Shown here one piece after another: positions 36,664-49,545 of a stretch of DNA of 64,000 nt. The translations under genes and the position numbers were made by a program. The notes beneath the pieces are model-generated. The model was not told the DNA's origin, made no database searches, and was given only the letters and a program-made list of their open reading frames with translations. The DNA comes from Dallia pectoralis (Eukaryota > Chordata > Actinopteri > Esociformes > Umbridae). The stretch spans positions 19,371,720 through 19,435,719 of the forward strand of contig CM055743.1 in the NCBI GenBank assembly GCA_029465975.1. The letters are read 5' to 3'. Numbering within the stretch: the first letter of the stretch is position 1; every line of letters starts with the position of its first letter.

Positions 36664-38576
36664 AGTTGAAGACAAACTTCTTGTAGCGCTGATTGCGTGT
36701 TGACAAGAAACAACTATAGGTTTGTTAGACGATTTCAAATTAAAACATCTCTTTTCGTACAGCGACCGTGCAAACTTTTCAAGCACATTTAATCGTCTTC
36801 AAGTGTTTATTGTAGTGATATAACGAAACAAACGGTCTCCTTACCGTAACGATCCGATAAAGATATAACCTAACATACCCAGTTCTGGAGAAACACGGGC
36901 AATTTTATCCTGAAACGCGGGTGGCTAACTTAAGTTTTGCATGATGCATTAAGGTGATTTATGTGATTAGGTTGCTCTCCTGTTTTATATATTCATGGTT
37001 GTTTCTGTGGCAAGTGGAGAGTGAAAGGTAAGTGGGTCCTGTATGCATCTATTATTGGTTTCTCATTAGAGGACTCGGGATATAAACATTTGTCTATGTT
37101 GTACACAAAGCCGCTGCAATTAGGGACTCTCTCTACACCCCCTCTGCCCTGTGAGAGTGAATTATGTGCAGATGAGAATCTCATCGGAAATACGGCCAGC
37201 AGCAGTCAGGCCCGTCCAAAATGCTTCTCTTCCAGAACGTGATTCCAGAAAGATGCAAAGTATGGAGAATATGGTCGGGTGAGCCTGGTTCCTGTTCGCG
37301 TCCCTATTTATGACTTCAATTAGTTGTCTGGATTTGAGGCTTCCATTGATTGGATTGTATCCAGTTTGCCCCAACCACATGTGTTAATCTCCGCCTATTT
37401 TTCTTTCGGGTCTGAGCCTCACATCTCAAGTCCCTCCCTCCTCTCCAAGGTCCAGTTGTTGTAAGCCAATGAGCTCTCTCGCCTTCTAAGTTGGCCGTTC
37501 ACCAATTAGGCGACTGATTAGGCGAGCACATCTTTAGTAGCACACAGTCGCCACATTCCTTCAGCGGTGACCTTTTGTTTACTCCTCCACTTCCTGTCCA
37601 GCTCCCACTGGAAGCGTCTGCGTTGTTTTGCTTCCAGGACCGGCCCGGGTGAGAGAACAATGCCCTTAGGAACAGCAGCACGGTGTCCCCAGCCCCGGGA
37701 CTCGAGTTCTGACATCCAAACACAACCCAGAACCCAGTCCACCTCCCAGTCCATTGGCAAACAGCCTTGAGCTTTATGAGTTGAGGGTGTATCCATCACT
37801 ATTTTTTCCTCCAACATCTTGACGGGGCGTTCCACGACGGGGCCGCGGCCTTGCCCTGAGCTGCCAGAGGTTCGGGGTTTGCCCCTTCATCTTCCTGAGT
37901 AATGACATTATCCTTGATTAGTTAAGGAAGGAATAAATAAAAAATGCATGAACAAGACTAGATGGATTTGGCTCGGCAGTTCCTCATGGATGAATATCTG
38001 GGAGACAAGAGGCCTGAGAACAGAGGAACGATTCGTCCTTGTCATGCTGTTAATGTGTGTCTCAGACTGGGAGATTTCTTTTTGAAAAGAACTCTTGATT
38101 TTTTGTTGAACGCTTTCTTTAAACGTTTAGCTTCTTCTTTGTGTGAGGTTCGCTACAGTAGCTGGGGTGATTATGCTGCGGTAATTTGACATGGTGTTAA
38201 GAGAGAATGGTCCATGGTGTTGTCCCAGTAAACAAAAGGTAGCTGGACCAAATGATCATGTCAGCGTGGTTAAAGGTCCTGTAGTTAAAGACGGTTAACC
38301 CTTATTGCTCCCAGCCTGTTGCTGGTAACAAGAAAGTGTTCTTAGCATACAAACCTGGTCAAGAAAACGGTCAAAGAAAAGAAAACAATCAGGCAAATAT
38401 AGATGCACATGTAGAATGATATAGGACCATCTACCTTAATATGCCTCTAAGAGACGACCAATGTTATGTTTAGATGTAATCTGACGCTCTTACAAGTCTC
38501 TGGAAATTCCAGCCAATGACTTCAATTACTTTAATTGTCTAGCAAAATGCCATGCCTGATGTATTCTGCTGGTCCG
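36664..38576. other. Unique intron sequence, 1.9 kb
   Basis: No gene is recognised; ORFs of 63-105 codons here are unsupported. Confidence 0.5.
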
Positions 38577-38977
38577 TGACCAACCAAATTACCAGCCAAA
38601 TGACCAGACAAATGACCAGCCAAATGACCAGACAAATGACCAGACAAATGACCAGACAAATGACCAGCCAAATGACCAGCCAAATGACCAGCCAAATTAC
38701 CAGCCAAATGACCAGACAAATGACCAGAAAAATGACCAGCGAAATGACCAGACCAATGACCAGACAAATGACCAGACAAATGACCAGACAAATGACCAGC
38801 CAAATGACCAGCCAAATGACCAGCCAAATGACCAGCCAAATGACCAGACAAAAGACCAGCCAAATGACCAGACAAATGACCAGACAAATGACCAGACAAA
38901 TGACCAGACAAATGACCAGACCAATGACCAGACAAATGACCAGACAAATGACCAGACAAATGACCAGACAAATGACT
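38577..38977. repeat. 12-bp minisatellite, about 33 units
   Basis: The unit is aaatgaccagac with variants agcc, attacc and gaccaatg. Tetrapeptide ORFs on both strands (MTRQ, HLSG) are by-products. Confidence 0.95.
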
Positions 38978-40211
38978 GAATGCAGAATGTACAGGATATA
39001 CGTCTTGTTGGCAGATTTGACATGGCCATGTGGGTTTGTCTACTGATGTATGTTTGCGTGGGCCATATTTTCAGAGGACCCATCCTAACCACCCTGTAAC
39101 ATGTAGCTCAATTAGCAGCGACTTTAAGTCTCTGTGTCCTTTTCAAAAGCTCTTCAGACAATCAACATGTGAGCTATTAACCTAACAAGACATTCTTGTT
39201 AGTGTACGTTACTGTGCAACAAAAGCAATTACACATCTGAATGGAGACCAGCTCTGTGTTTAGGACATGGCTAATGTTTCCCACTCAAATCAATTGACAC
39301 TGGTTTGGTGTGAGAGGTTGTTCTTAAAATGTGTGTCGTATCGCTGTTTCAAGGCTAGTTAGTTAGAGACCTTTTAATTCCGACTAGCCGTTTAGTCAGA
39401 ACTGGCTTTAATTGAAACACTGTGAACCAAGTGCTTTTCAAACGAGAGCTGTTTCTCTCAGTAAGTGGCAGTTTAAGGAACATCTAGATAGTTCTGTGAG
39501 TCCATTGTGATCATTTAATAAAAATGTCAAATGCATATCAATGAATTCAACTTGTGCTTTTTCGGTTTTACGATACCTCAGAAACACTGTTGATTCTTTA
39601 AAATGGGAACTAGATATTACAAATGAAATTCTACCGCAGCCGATGAGACATAGATGGACAGATGGGTCGAAACATAATGACCACCAAAATGAAATCCTCC
39701 TGGTCTTCTGTGTGCCGACCCGCTGACTGAGACATGGACTCTACAAGACACTTGGCAATTGTAAGAAAAATATGTATTGATTGAGTGAATGATTATGTAA
39801 GATAAAGCTTCTGTATTTAAATAGTCATGTCAGGATGACATGTGTGACAATAACCAGTAAGAGTAAAATGTGACAGATCCTGAATCAGTGGTGATAAGTG
39901 GGTGAAGACAGACAGCAGATCAATAGATCCTGAGGCAAAAGGAAGCAGATGATTACAGATCCAATTCTTATTGACAGATCATTATGAATCTCTATCACCC
40001 AGATCCACTGCTTTAACATCTGCCAGCAGCATTATTCAGGTAACCATGGTTTCTAGAAAGGCTTTCCAGGTACCTCTCAATACAATATTATTATGTTTGT
40101 GACGGGAAAACGACAGGCTGTGCAGATGTTCCTCTTCGTGATCCGTAAAGGTGACATATTTCTTGGTTTGTCGTGGTTAAGACACACACTTCACAGGAAA
40201 GCGTCCACAAT
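38978..40211. other. Unique intron sequence
   Basis: This is AT-rich with no recognised gene, apart from a likely dispersed-repeat relic at 39655-39760. Confidence 0.5.
39655..39760. mobile_element. Relic of a teleost dispersed repeat
   Basis: The pieces cataatgaccacc and gacatggactctacaagac occur in the same order and similar spacing as in a fish repeat I recall (cataa...atgaccacc ... ggcatggactccacaagacc). The copy is diverged and short. The family name is not certain. Confidence 0.5.
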
Positions 40212-40616
40212 ACAGGTGCCACAGGACAGGGACCACAGGACAGGGACCACAGGACAGGGACCACAGGACCGGACAGGGACCACAGGACCGGACAGGGACC
40301 ACAGGACCGGACAGGGACCACAGGACAGGGACCACAGGACAGGGACCACAGGACAGGACAGGGACCACAGGACAGGGACCACAGGACAGGACAGGGACCA
40401 CAGGACAGGACAGGGACCACAGGACCGGACAGGGACCACAGGACAGGGACCACAGGACAGGGACCACAGGACAGGGACCACAGGACAGGGACCACAGGAC
40501 AGGGACCACAGGACAGGGACCACAGGACCGGACAGGGGCCACAGGACAGGTGCCACAGGACAGGGACCACAGGACAGAGACCACAGGACAGGGACCACAG
40601 GACAGGGGGGGGGCAC
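40212..40616. repeat. 14-bp minisatellite with 19-bp variants
   Basis: The unit is accacaggacaggg, alternating with accacaggaccggacaggg. It ends in a run of nine or so G. Confidence 0.94.
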
Positions 40617-40735
40617 AGGAATCAGGATAGTATAATAATAACTGAGGTGTGATGTAGGGCCAGAGCAGATTGTCTCATCTAGTTTTGGAGCACAAACCAG
40701 CCAAGTCTGCGTTGGTTGTGTTTGGCTGCAGCCCG

Positions 40736-40860
<125 letters not shown>

Positions 40861-40943
40861 GGCTCGTCCTAAATGCTCTCTTGCATGCTTTTGAAAACTC
40901 CCATGTTGCCTCACATTTTGTTGTGCTCATGGCAAAACTAACA

Positions 40944-41368
40944 ACCCCAGCCACACACTCTCCCAGCCCGTTAGCCAGACCCCAGCCCCACACTCTCCCA
41001 GCCCGTTAGCCACACCCCAGCCCCACACTCTCCCAGCCCGTTAGCCACACCCCAGCCCCACACTCTCCCAGCCCGTTAGCCACACCCCAGCCCCACACTC
41101 TCCCAGCCAGTTAGCCACACCCCAGCCACACACTCTCCCAGCCCGTTAGCCACACCCCAGCCCCACACTCTCCCAGCCCGTTAGCCACACCCCAGCCCCA
41201 CACTCTCCCAGCCCGTTACCCAAACCCCAGCCACACACTCTCCCAGCCAGTTAGCCAAACCCCAGCCACACACTCTCCCAGTCCGTTACCCAAACCCAGC
41301 CACACACTCTTCCAGCCCATTAGCCACACCCCAGCCCCACACTCTCCCAGCCAGTTAGCCACACCCCA
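40944..41368. repeat. 35-bp C-rich minisatellite, about 12 units
   Basis: The unit contains cagccccacactctcccagc then ccgttagccacacc. Variants include cagtta and ccgttaccca. Confidence 0.94.
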
Positions 41369-41605
41369 GGGTCCACAGTTTAACATGCCGTCATTAATCT
41401 GGGTCCACGGTTTAACATGACGTCATTAATCTGGGTCCACAGTTTAACATGCCGTCATTAATCTGGGTCCACAGTTTAACATGCCGTCATTAATCTGGGT
41501 CCACAGTTTAACATGACGTCATTAATCTGGGTCCACGGTTTAACATGACGTCATTAATCTGGGTCCACGGTTTAACATGACATCTTTAATCTGGGTCCAC
41601 AGTTT
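41369..41605. repeat. 32-bp minisatellite, about 7.4 units
   Basis: The unit contains gggtccacagtttaacatgc then cgtcattaatct. Three units carry a perfect TGACGTCA (41418, 41514, 41546); most others read TGCCGTCA. Confidence 0.95.
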
Positions 41606-41872
41606 GCATGGGTTATTGCATTGGGCAGCTCTGTACCAATCACTATAATATATTGATATGCATGGATCTTTGGACGTTGCATTTCTTCAATAAGTCTGTG
41701 TTATTGATTTGATGCATTTCAGTTGGTTTGCTTTGGGAAGGTTATGTATGCAGGAACACTTTTGTGCCAATATATTAAAGCATTTCTGAATACGGTGTTC
41801 TAATGACACTGTATGATGCTTAGGTTAATGGCTTTGGTTTTACAATCGATTGATTGATATTTTTAGGAGTTG
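41606..41872. other. Unique intron sequence
   Basis: AT-rich spacer; nothing recognised. Confidence 0.5.
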
Positions 41873-43633
41873 ATCACGTGTGTGTGTAACCACAGTAATT
41901 AATCACGTGCATGTGTAACCACGGTAATTAATCACGTGCGTGTGTAACCTTGGTAATTAATCACGTGCGTAACCATGGTAATTAATCACGTGCGTGTGTA
42001 ACCATGGTAATTAATCACGTTTGTGTGTGTAACCATGGTAATTAATCACGTGCGTGTGTAACCATGGTAATTAATCACGTGCGTGTGTAACCATGGTAAT
42101 TAATCACGTGTGTGTGTGTAACCATGGTAATTAATCACGTGCGTGTGTGTAACCATGGTAATTAATCACGTGCGTGTGTGTGTAACCATGGTAATTAATC
42201 ACGTGTGTGTGTAACCATGGTAATTAATCACGTGCGTGTGTAACCATGGTAATTAATCACGTGCGTGTGTAACCATGGTAATTAATCACGTGTGTGTGTA
42301 ACCATGGTAATTAATCACGTGCGTGTGTAACCATGGTAATTAATCACACGTGTGTGTAACCATGGTAATTAATCACGTGCGTGTGTGTAACCATGGTAAT
42401 TAATCACGTGCGTGTGTAACCATGTAATCACACGTGGTAACCATGGTAATTAATCACGTGTGTGTGTAATTAATCACGTGCGTGTGTAACCATGGTAATT
42501 AATCACACGTGTGTGTGTAACCATGGTAATTAATCACGTGCGTGTAACCATGTTAATTAATCACGTGTGTGTGTAACCACGGTAATTAATCACGTGCGTG
42601 TGTAACCATGGTAATTTATCACGTGTGTGTGTGTAACCATGGTAATTAATCACGTGCGTGTGTAACCATGGTAATTAATCACGTGTGTGTGTGTAACCAT
42701 GGAAATTAATCACATGTGTGTGTAACCATGGTAATTAATCACACGTGTGTGTGTAACCATGGTAATTAATCACACGTGTGTGTGTGTAACCATGGTAATT
42801 AATCACACGTGTGTGTGTGTAACCATGGTAATTAATCACACATGTGTGTGTGTGTAACCATGGTAATTAATCACACTTGCGTGTGTAACCATGGTAATTA
42901 ATCACACTTGCGTGTGTAACCATGGTAATTAATCACATGTGTGTGTGTGTGCGTGTGTAACCATGGTAATTAATCACACGTGTGTGTGTGTGTAACCATG
43001 GTAATTAATCACACCTGCGTGTGTAACCATGGTAATTAATCACACTTGTGTGTGTAATCACGGTAATTAATCACGTGCGTGTGTAACCATGGTAATTTAT
43101 CACGTGTGTGTGTTTAACCATGGTAATTAATCACGTGCGTGTGTAACCATGGTAATTAATCACGTGTGTGTGTGTAACCATGGAAATTAATCACATGGTA
43201 ACCATGGTAATTAATCACACGTGTGTGTAACCATGGTAATTAATCACACGTGTGTGTGTGTAACCATGGTAATTAATCACATGTGTGTGTGTGTGTAACC
43301 ATGGTAATTAATCACACGTGTGTGTAACCATGGTAATTAATCACAACCATGGTAATTTATCACGTGTGTGTGTAACCATGGTAATTAATCACATGTGTGT
43401 GTGTGTGTAACCATGGTAATTAATCACACGTGTGTGTAACCATGGTAATTAATCACACGTAATTAATCACACTTGCGTGTGTAACCATGATAATTAATCA
43501 CACTTGCGTGTGTAACCATGGTAATTAATCACACTTGCGTGTGTAACCATGGTAATTAATCACACTTGCGTGTGTAACCATGGTAATTAATCACACTTGC
43601 GTGTGTAACCATGGTAATTAATCACACTTGTGT
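41873..43633. repeat. About 29-bp compound minisatellite with embedded (GT)n
   Basis: About 60 units of aaccatggtaattaatcac followed by gtgcgtgtgt-type tails. The GT tail varies in length from unit to unit, giving units of roughly 24-40 bp. Each unit has CCATGG and TAATTA, and many have CACGTG at the junction. Confidence 0.95.
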
Positions 43634-44250
43634 CGGCTTCTCTTCCTGATGACTCACGGGGTTGTTGACGATAACATTTAAATATTATAATTCTGCCATC
43701 GTGTAACTAAACCGTCATTCAGCCTGATATTATTATAGCTATTAGTGTATATTAAATAATATGCAAAACAGCATCATTACAGCTATCACTAGTGGAATAT
43801 TGAGAAGGTAATTATGCATTAAAATGGGAATATCCAAATTGTATCATAACTCCTGAACAATCGGGACAGTTAGATAAAGTATGCCAATGTCTCCCGGAGT
43901 AATTAGGATTAACATAATTTGACAGCGAAATGCAACAAATGATGCATGAATGATTAATACATATTTTATTGTAATAATTCCAATATCTGTTCCCAGGATA
44001 TCCTGGCTTCGTAACTTTGCATTAGAGTCGTATCTTTAATCGCGCTGCTTTCTCACATTGCTGATTATTCTGTCTTTATCTTGACAGCAGCAGTTAGAAA
44101 CAGAACCAGGACAATGATGCATTTCATGTTCATTGTATTCAGCGTACGTGGTTTTTCTAGACACTGCAAATGCACAGTGTATCAGACATGGCTCATCTAC
44201 TCAAACAGATGGAACCAGCTATAAATGACACCTATTGATTTTTGTTTGTG
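43634..44250. other. AT-rich non-repetitive stretch, candidate conserved element
   Basis: This is complex, non-repetitive AT-rich sequence with several TAAT/ATTA cores, gcatta and atgcaaaac. It contrasts with the repeats on both sides. No gene is seen. Confidence 0.35.
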
Positions 44251-46300
44251 CAATGCCAGGATGTGTTTGAGTCTTCAGAACAGATACCTCCCAATGCCAG
44301 GATGTGTTTGAGTCTTCAGAACAGATACCTCCCAATGCCAGGATGTGTTTGAGTCTTCAGAACAGATACCTCCAAATGCCAGGATGTGTTTGAGTCTTCA
44401 GAACAGATACCTCCCAATGCCAGGATGTGTTTGAGTCTTCAGAACAGATACCTCCCAATGCCAGGATGTGTTTGAGTCTTCAGAACAGATACCTCCCAAT
44501 GCCAGGATGTGTTTGAGTCTTCAGAACAGATACCTCCCAATGCCAGGATGTGTTTGAGTCTTCAGAACAGATACCTCCCAATGCCAGGATGTGTTTGAGT
44601 CTTCAGAACAGATACCTCCAAATGCCAGGATGTGTTTGAGTCTTCAGAACAGATACCTCCCAATGCCAGGATGTGTTTGAGTCTTCAGAACAGATACCTC
44701 CCAATGCCAGGATGTGTTTGAGTCTTCAGAACAGATACCTCCCAATGCCAGGATGTGTTTGAGTCTTCAGAACAGATACCTCCAAATGCCAGGATGTGTT
44801 TGAGTCTTCAGAACAGATACCTCCCAATGCCAGGATGTGTTTGAGTCTTCAGAACAGATACCTCCCAATGCCAGGATGTGTTTGAGTCTTCAGAACAGAT
44901 ACCTCCCAATGCCAGGATGTGTTTGAGTCTTCAGAACAGATACCTCCAAATGCCAGGATGTGTTTGAGTCTTCAGAACAGATACCTCCCAATGCCAGGAT
45001 GTGTTTGAGTCTTCAGAACAGATACCTCCCAATGCCAGGATGTGTTTGAGTCTTCAGAACAGATACCTCCCAATGCCAGGATGTGTTTGAGTCTTCAGAA
45101 CAGATACCTCCAAATGCCAGGATGTGTTTGAGTCTTCAGAACAGATACCTACCAATGCCAGGATGTATTTGAGTCTTCAGAACAGATACCTCCCAATGCC
45201 AGGATGTGTTTGAGTCTTCAGAACAGATACCTCCCAATGCCAGGATGTGTTTGAGTCTTCAGAACAGATACCTCCCAATGCCAGGATGTGTTTGAGTCTT
45301 CAGAACAGATACCTCCCAATGCCAGGATGTGTTTGAGTCTTCAGAACAGATACCTCCCAATGCCAGGATGTGTTTGAGTCTTCAGAACAGATACCTCCCA
45401 ATGCCAGGATGTGTTTGAGTCTTCAGAACAGATACCTCCCAATGCCAGGATGTGTTTGAGTCTTCAGAACAGATACCTCCCAATGCCAGGATGTGTTTGA
45501 GTCTTCAGAACAGATACCTCCCAATGCCAGGATGTGTTTGAGTCTTCAGAACAGATACCTCCCAATGCCAGGATGTGTTTGAGTCTTCAGAACAGATACC
45601 TCCAAATGCCAGGATGTGTTTGAGTCTTCAGAACAGATACCTCCCAATGCCAGGATGTGTTTGAGTCTTCAGAACAGATAACTCCCAATGCCAGGATGTG
45701 TTTGAGTCTTCAGAACAGATACCTCCCAATGCCAGGATGTGTTTGAGTCTTCAGAACAGATAACTCCCAATGCCAGGATGTGTTTGAGTCTTCAGAACAG
45801 ATACCTCCCAATGCCAGGATGTGTTTGAGTCTTCAGAACAGATACCTCCCAATGCCAGGATGTGTTTGAGTCTTCAGAACAGATACCTACCAATGCCAGG
45901 ATGTATTTGAGTCTTCAGAACAGATACCTCCCAATGCCAGGATGTGTTTGAGTCTTCAGAACAGATACCTCCCAATGCCAGGATGTGTTTGAGTCTTCAG
46001 AACAGATACCTCCCAATGCCAGGATGTGTTTGAGTCTTCAGAACAGATACCTCCCAATGCCAGGATGTGTTTGAGTCTTCAGAACAGATACCTCCCAATG
46101 CCAGGATGTGTTTGAGTCTTCAGAACAGATACCTCCCAATGCCAGGATGTGTTTGAGTCTTCAGAACAGATACCTCCCAATGCCAGGATGTGTTTGAGTC
46201 TTCAGAACAGATACCTCCCAATGCCAGGATGTGTTTGAGTCTTCAGAACAGATACCTCCCAATTCCAGGATGTGTTTGAGTCTTCAGAACAGATACCTAC
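44251..46300. repeat. 41-bp minisatellite, exactly 50 units
   Basis: The unit contains caatgccaggatgtgtttga, then gtcttcagaacagatacctc and c. It is very homogeneous. A tccaaatg variant recurs every 164 bp (four units) between about 44616 and 45108. A rarer pair of changes (acctaccaatg with tgtattt) occurs near 45149 and 45888, about 18 units apart. Confidence 0.97.
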
Positions 46301-47378
46301 CTTTCCTCTCCATGTCTGAATTCTTTACCACCCTGATTGGAAACGCTGTTGTGCAGCTCTGCAGACATCAAATAACTGCCTTTTAGAGCCAATACCGTGT
46401 GTAGGAATGTTTGAGTTGCTTGTGGGTGAAAGGTGCTCTCCAGATGTGCTCTCAGCAGCTGGAAATAGCCTGTTGTTATTGAACACAAATGTGCGACAAA
46501 CATTGAGGAAATATTAATGATATATAGAACATTTGCCAAAATAGGACCTTTCCATAATAATGTGTTGCTAGTATATTAACAAATGTGTGTGACAGATTAA
46601 GATATATTAGAAAATGCATAAATACTGTGTTTCTATTTGTGCTATATTTTACACCAATAATGTTTCAAGATGATATTATTTTCTGATGGGATGTCCTGAA
46701 TTATATGTTGTTTTTTATCCATAGAACTTGGGAATATTGAGGTTACATTTCACATCAGATAAGTAGAGCTGGTTGGTTTCGCCAATCTCGTAGATTTCCT
46801 GGTCCTTCTCTTGTTTACTAATTCATATTTGTCAGTTCCTCGTCTTCATTTCACCACCTTGTGGTTTGCCAGGCGTGTGTTTAATTCCGTCGTGCCACAT
46901 GTTACGTTTTCTCCCATTATTTCATGCTCCTTCACCTCTCTCGAACACGGGGAAACTAGCTTGGCGTGTGAATGTGTGTGTGTTATAAAGTGTGTTTGGG
47001 TAGAGCCACACTGGTTCTCAGACCGGCTCCTCTCATTATGCCTCTGTAATTACACTTTCCTTATGAAACAGTAGATCAGAAGCCACCATTGACTGCTTTT
47101 AATCGGCCACCGAATTTTAATTAACACTGACGCGACCCCGCCGCTGATATATCCCCGGGAATGTGGGGATCACAATAACTCATAAATCACAGCCGCAGAT
47201 TTCATTCTCGCCTTTTCACCGCTGATGGATTTCCAGCGGGTGTGGGAACGGGAGAGAATAAAGAGTGAGGGTGGTGAAGGGGTGGCATCGGTATGAACGG
47301 AGGCTCTGGTATGACGCTGCCAACCTTTAAGAGATTTGTTGCCTGGTAGAGAATTAGGAGCCCCGCAAAATAAAACAC
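46301..47378. other. Unique intron sequence, candidate conserved element
   Basis: No gene is recognised. The 47090-47230 part is mixed-composition and non-repetitive. Confidence 0.4.
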
Positions 47379-48148
47379 TCTCTCTGTGCTAACGTTTCTC
47401 TGTGTGCTAACGTCTCTCTGTGTGCTAACGTTTCTCTGCGTGCTAACGTCTCTCTGTGTGCTAACGTCTCTGTGTGCTAACGTCTCTCTGCATGCTAACG
47501 TTTCTCTGCGTGCTAATGTTTCTCTGTGTGCTAACGTCTCTCTGTGTGCTAACGTCTCTCTGCGTGCTAACGTCTTTCTGTGTGCTAACGTCTCTCTGTG
47601 TGCTAATGTTTCTCTGTGTGCTAACGTCTCTCTGTGTGCTAACGTCTCTCTGTGTGCTAACGTCTTTCTGTGTGCTAACGTCTCTCTGCGTGCTAACGTT
47701 TCTCTGCGTGCTAATGTTTCTCTGTGTGCTAACGTCTCTCTGTGTGCTAACGTCTCTCTGCGTGCTAACGTCTTTCTGTGTGCTAACGTCTCTCTGTGTG
47801 CTAATGTTTCTCTGTGTGCTAACGTCTCTCTGTGTGCTAACGTCTTTCTGTGTGCTAACGTCTCTCTGCGTGCTAACGTTTCTCTGCGTGCTAATGTTTC
47901 TCTGTGTGCTAACGTCTCTCTGTGTGCCAGCGTCTATCTGTGTGCTAGCGTCTATCTGTGTGCTAACGTCTCTCTGTGTGCTAACGTCTCTCTGCGTGCT
48001 AACGTCTCTCTGTGTGCTCACGTCTCTCTGTGTGCTAACGTCTCTCTGTGTGCTACGGTCTCTCTGTGTGCTAATGTTTCTCTGCGTGCTAATGTCTCTC
48101 TGTGTGCTAGCGTCTATCTGTGTGCTAACGTCTCTCTGTGTGCTAACG
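47379..48148. repeat. 18-bp minisatellite, about 43 units
   Basis: The unit is tgtgctaacgtctctctg with C/T and tttc variants. ORFs of about 250-260 codons on both strands are by-products. Confidence 0.95.
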
Positions 48149-48662
48149 GACTGGAGTGAGTTGACCAACGTCAGACACTTCAAATATCTTGGGAAGGAAG
48201 AGTTTGTGGGTTCCAGAAGGTTTCCTTGACTTAAAAGGAACAATTATTGTTGTTTTTGTTGTTGTTTTTTAATCTAATTATTGCATTGGGTTATTCGCGT
48301 TACTGAAAAAATACTTAATGAATGAGTTTTTTTCATGTTTTGTAGTGTTATTTATTGTGTATTTTAGCCCATGACTGTAAAATACAGGTGCATTCTCTCC
48401 GTCAGTTAGCTGACATGGGTTTGTTATTGCTAAACAGTTCATGTAGGTTTGTAATTAACATTTCTAAGCATCCCCATATGAACGTCAGTGCTGCTAATTA
48501 TCAAGAAATGTAGTCGTTGGTAGATATGAGGAGTGGCAGCTAGTCATATTACACACCTATTCTGGTACAATAACCAAGTCCTGTCATTCTCTCTCTACGT
48601 CTAACAACTCCACTTGAATTGTTCCTAATACTTCCCATCCTCTCCTCTCTCTGACTCTTCAG
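48149..48662. other. Intron sequence upstream of exon C
   Basis: AT-rich sequence ending in the branch-point candidate cctaata (48624-48630) and the pyrimidine tract of exon C. Confidence 0.6.
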
Positions 48663-48754
48663 GATATGGCTTTGTGGACTTCGACAGCCCGGCCGCCGCA
48701 CAGAAGGCAGTGTCCTCTCTCAAAGCTACTGGGGTTCAGGCTCAAATGGCCAAG
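48663..48754 (+). CDS. rbms3: rbms3 coding exon C: RNP1 and end of RRM1
   Basis: This 92-bp exon finishes the split Gly codon (g + ga) and adds 30 codons, YGFVDFDSPAAAQKAV then SSLKATGVQAQMAK. With the last Lys of exon B it makes RNP1, KGYGFVDF, whose aromatic side chains stack on RNA bases in RRMs. The rest is helix 2 and beta-4 of RRM1. The acceptor has a long pyrimidine tract (tcctctctctgactcttcag) and a textbook branch-point candidate cctaata with the branch A near 48628, 35 nt upstream. The donor is aag/gtaaga at 48755, phase 0. In the family the next exon would start the inter-RRM linker and RRM2, which is not in this window. AAAQKAVSSLK is closer to RBMS3 than to RBMS1 or RBMS2. Confidence 0.95.
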
Positions 48755-48784
48755 GTAAGACCAGTCTAGCATGTTAAAAGTCTC

Positions 48785-49545
48785 AAATGGTCTGTTGGAA
48801 CTGGATGGCCAAATGCAACTGTTAGCGTGTTAGCATTGTTGCTATATGGGCTAAGATGGGCCAGGGTCTAATGACCATGCAACTGTTAGCATATTAGCGC
48901 GCAGGCATAAAGGCTGGCCAAGCTTATGATGATAAGCGTGACCAAGGTAAAGGAGTGTTAGGGTTTTGTCATTGCTTGCTCATTATAGATGCAACACAAC
49001 ATACCAGGGATATAACAGCTGCTCGATCGGCGAGAATATCACCAGTCCCAATTTCCAGTTACTACATCTGCTCAGTGTGCTGTGTGTGTAATCGTGGGAG
49101 CTCTCTGTGGCCTACGGGGGGGGTCTGTTTTTTTCCAATGTCTCTGTGTCATATCTCTTCCCCAAACCACTTCACTGGGTGTGACAGGGACTGCGCTGTC
49201 CAGTACCCTGTGAGTGTGTGTCGGCTGCTGGTGTTGCCTGGGACACTGCGTCAATCATGAGTTGCTCTGGTCACAGCATCAATGGCCATCCATCATGTGC
49301 TCGTATTTAGAGGATGGAGAGTGCAGTGGTGGAGCTCAGAGCTTCACATCTTAAATGGATGGGCAGCCTGCTAGAGGCTTAATAGAACGTCAGACAGCCT
49401 TTCACGTACGCGCTGATGTTGCCGGTAACGATTAGAACCGCGGTAATGAGGAGGATGAGGAGGATGACATTCTAGGCCGAAGGTACTTGAGAGACACTTT
49501 GGTTTTCATTAACAGTTGGGCCAATGGCGAGAGCGACGCCGCCGT
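48785..49545. other. Unique intron sequence
   Basis: Nothing recognised. A weak gttagc(g/a)t/ttagc repetition occurs near 48820-48900. Confidence 0.5.
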
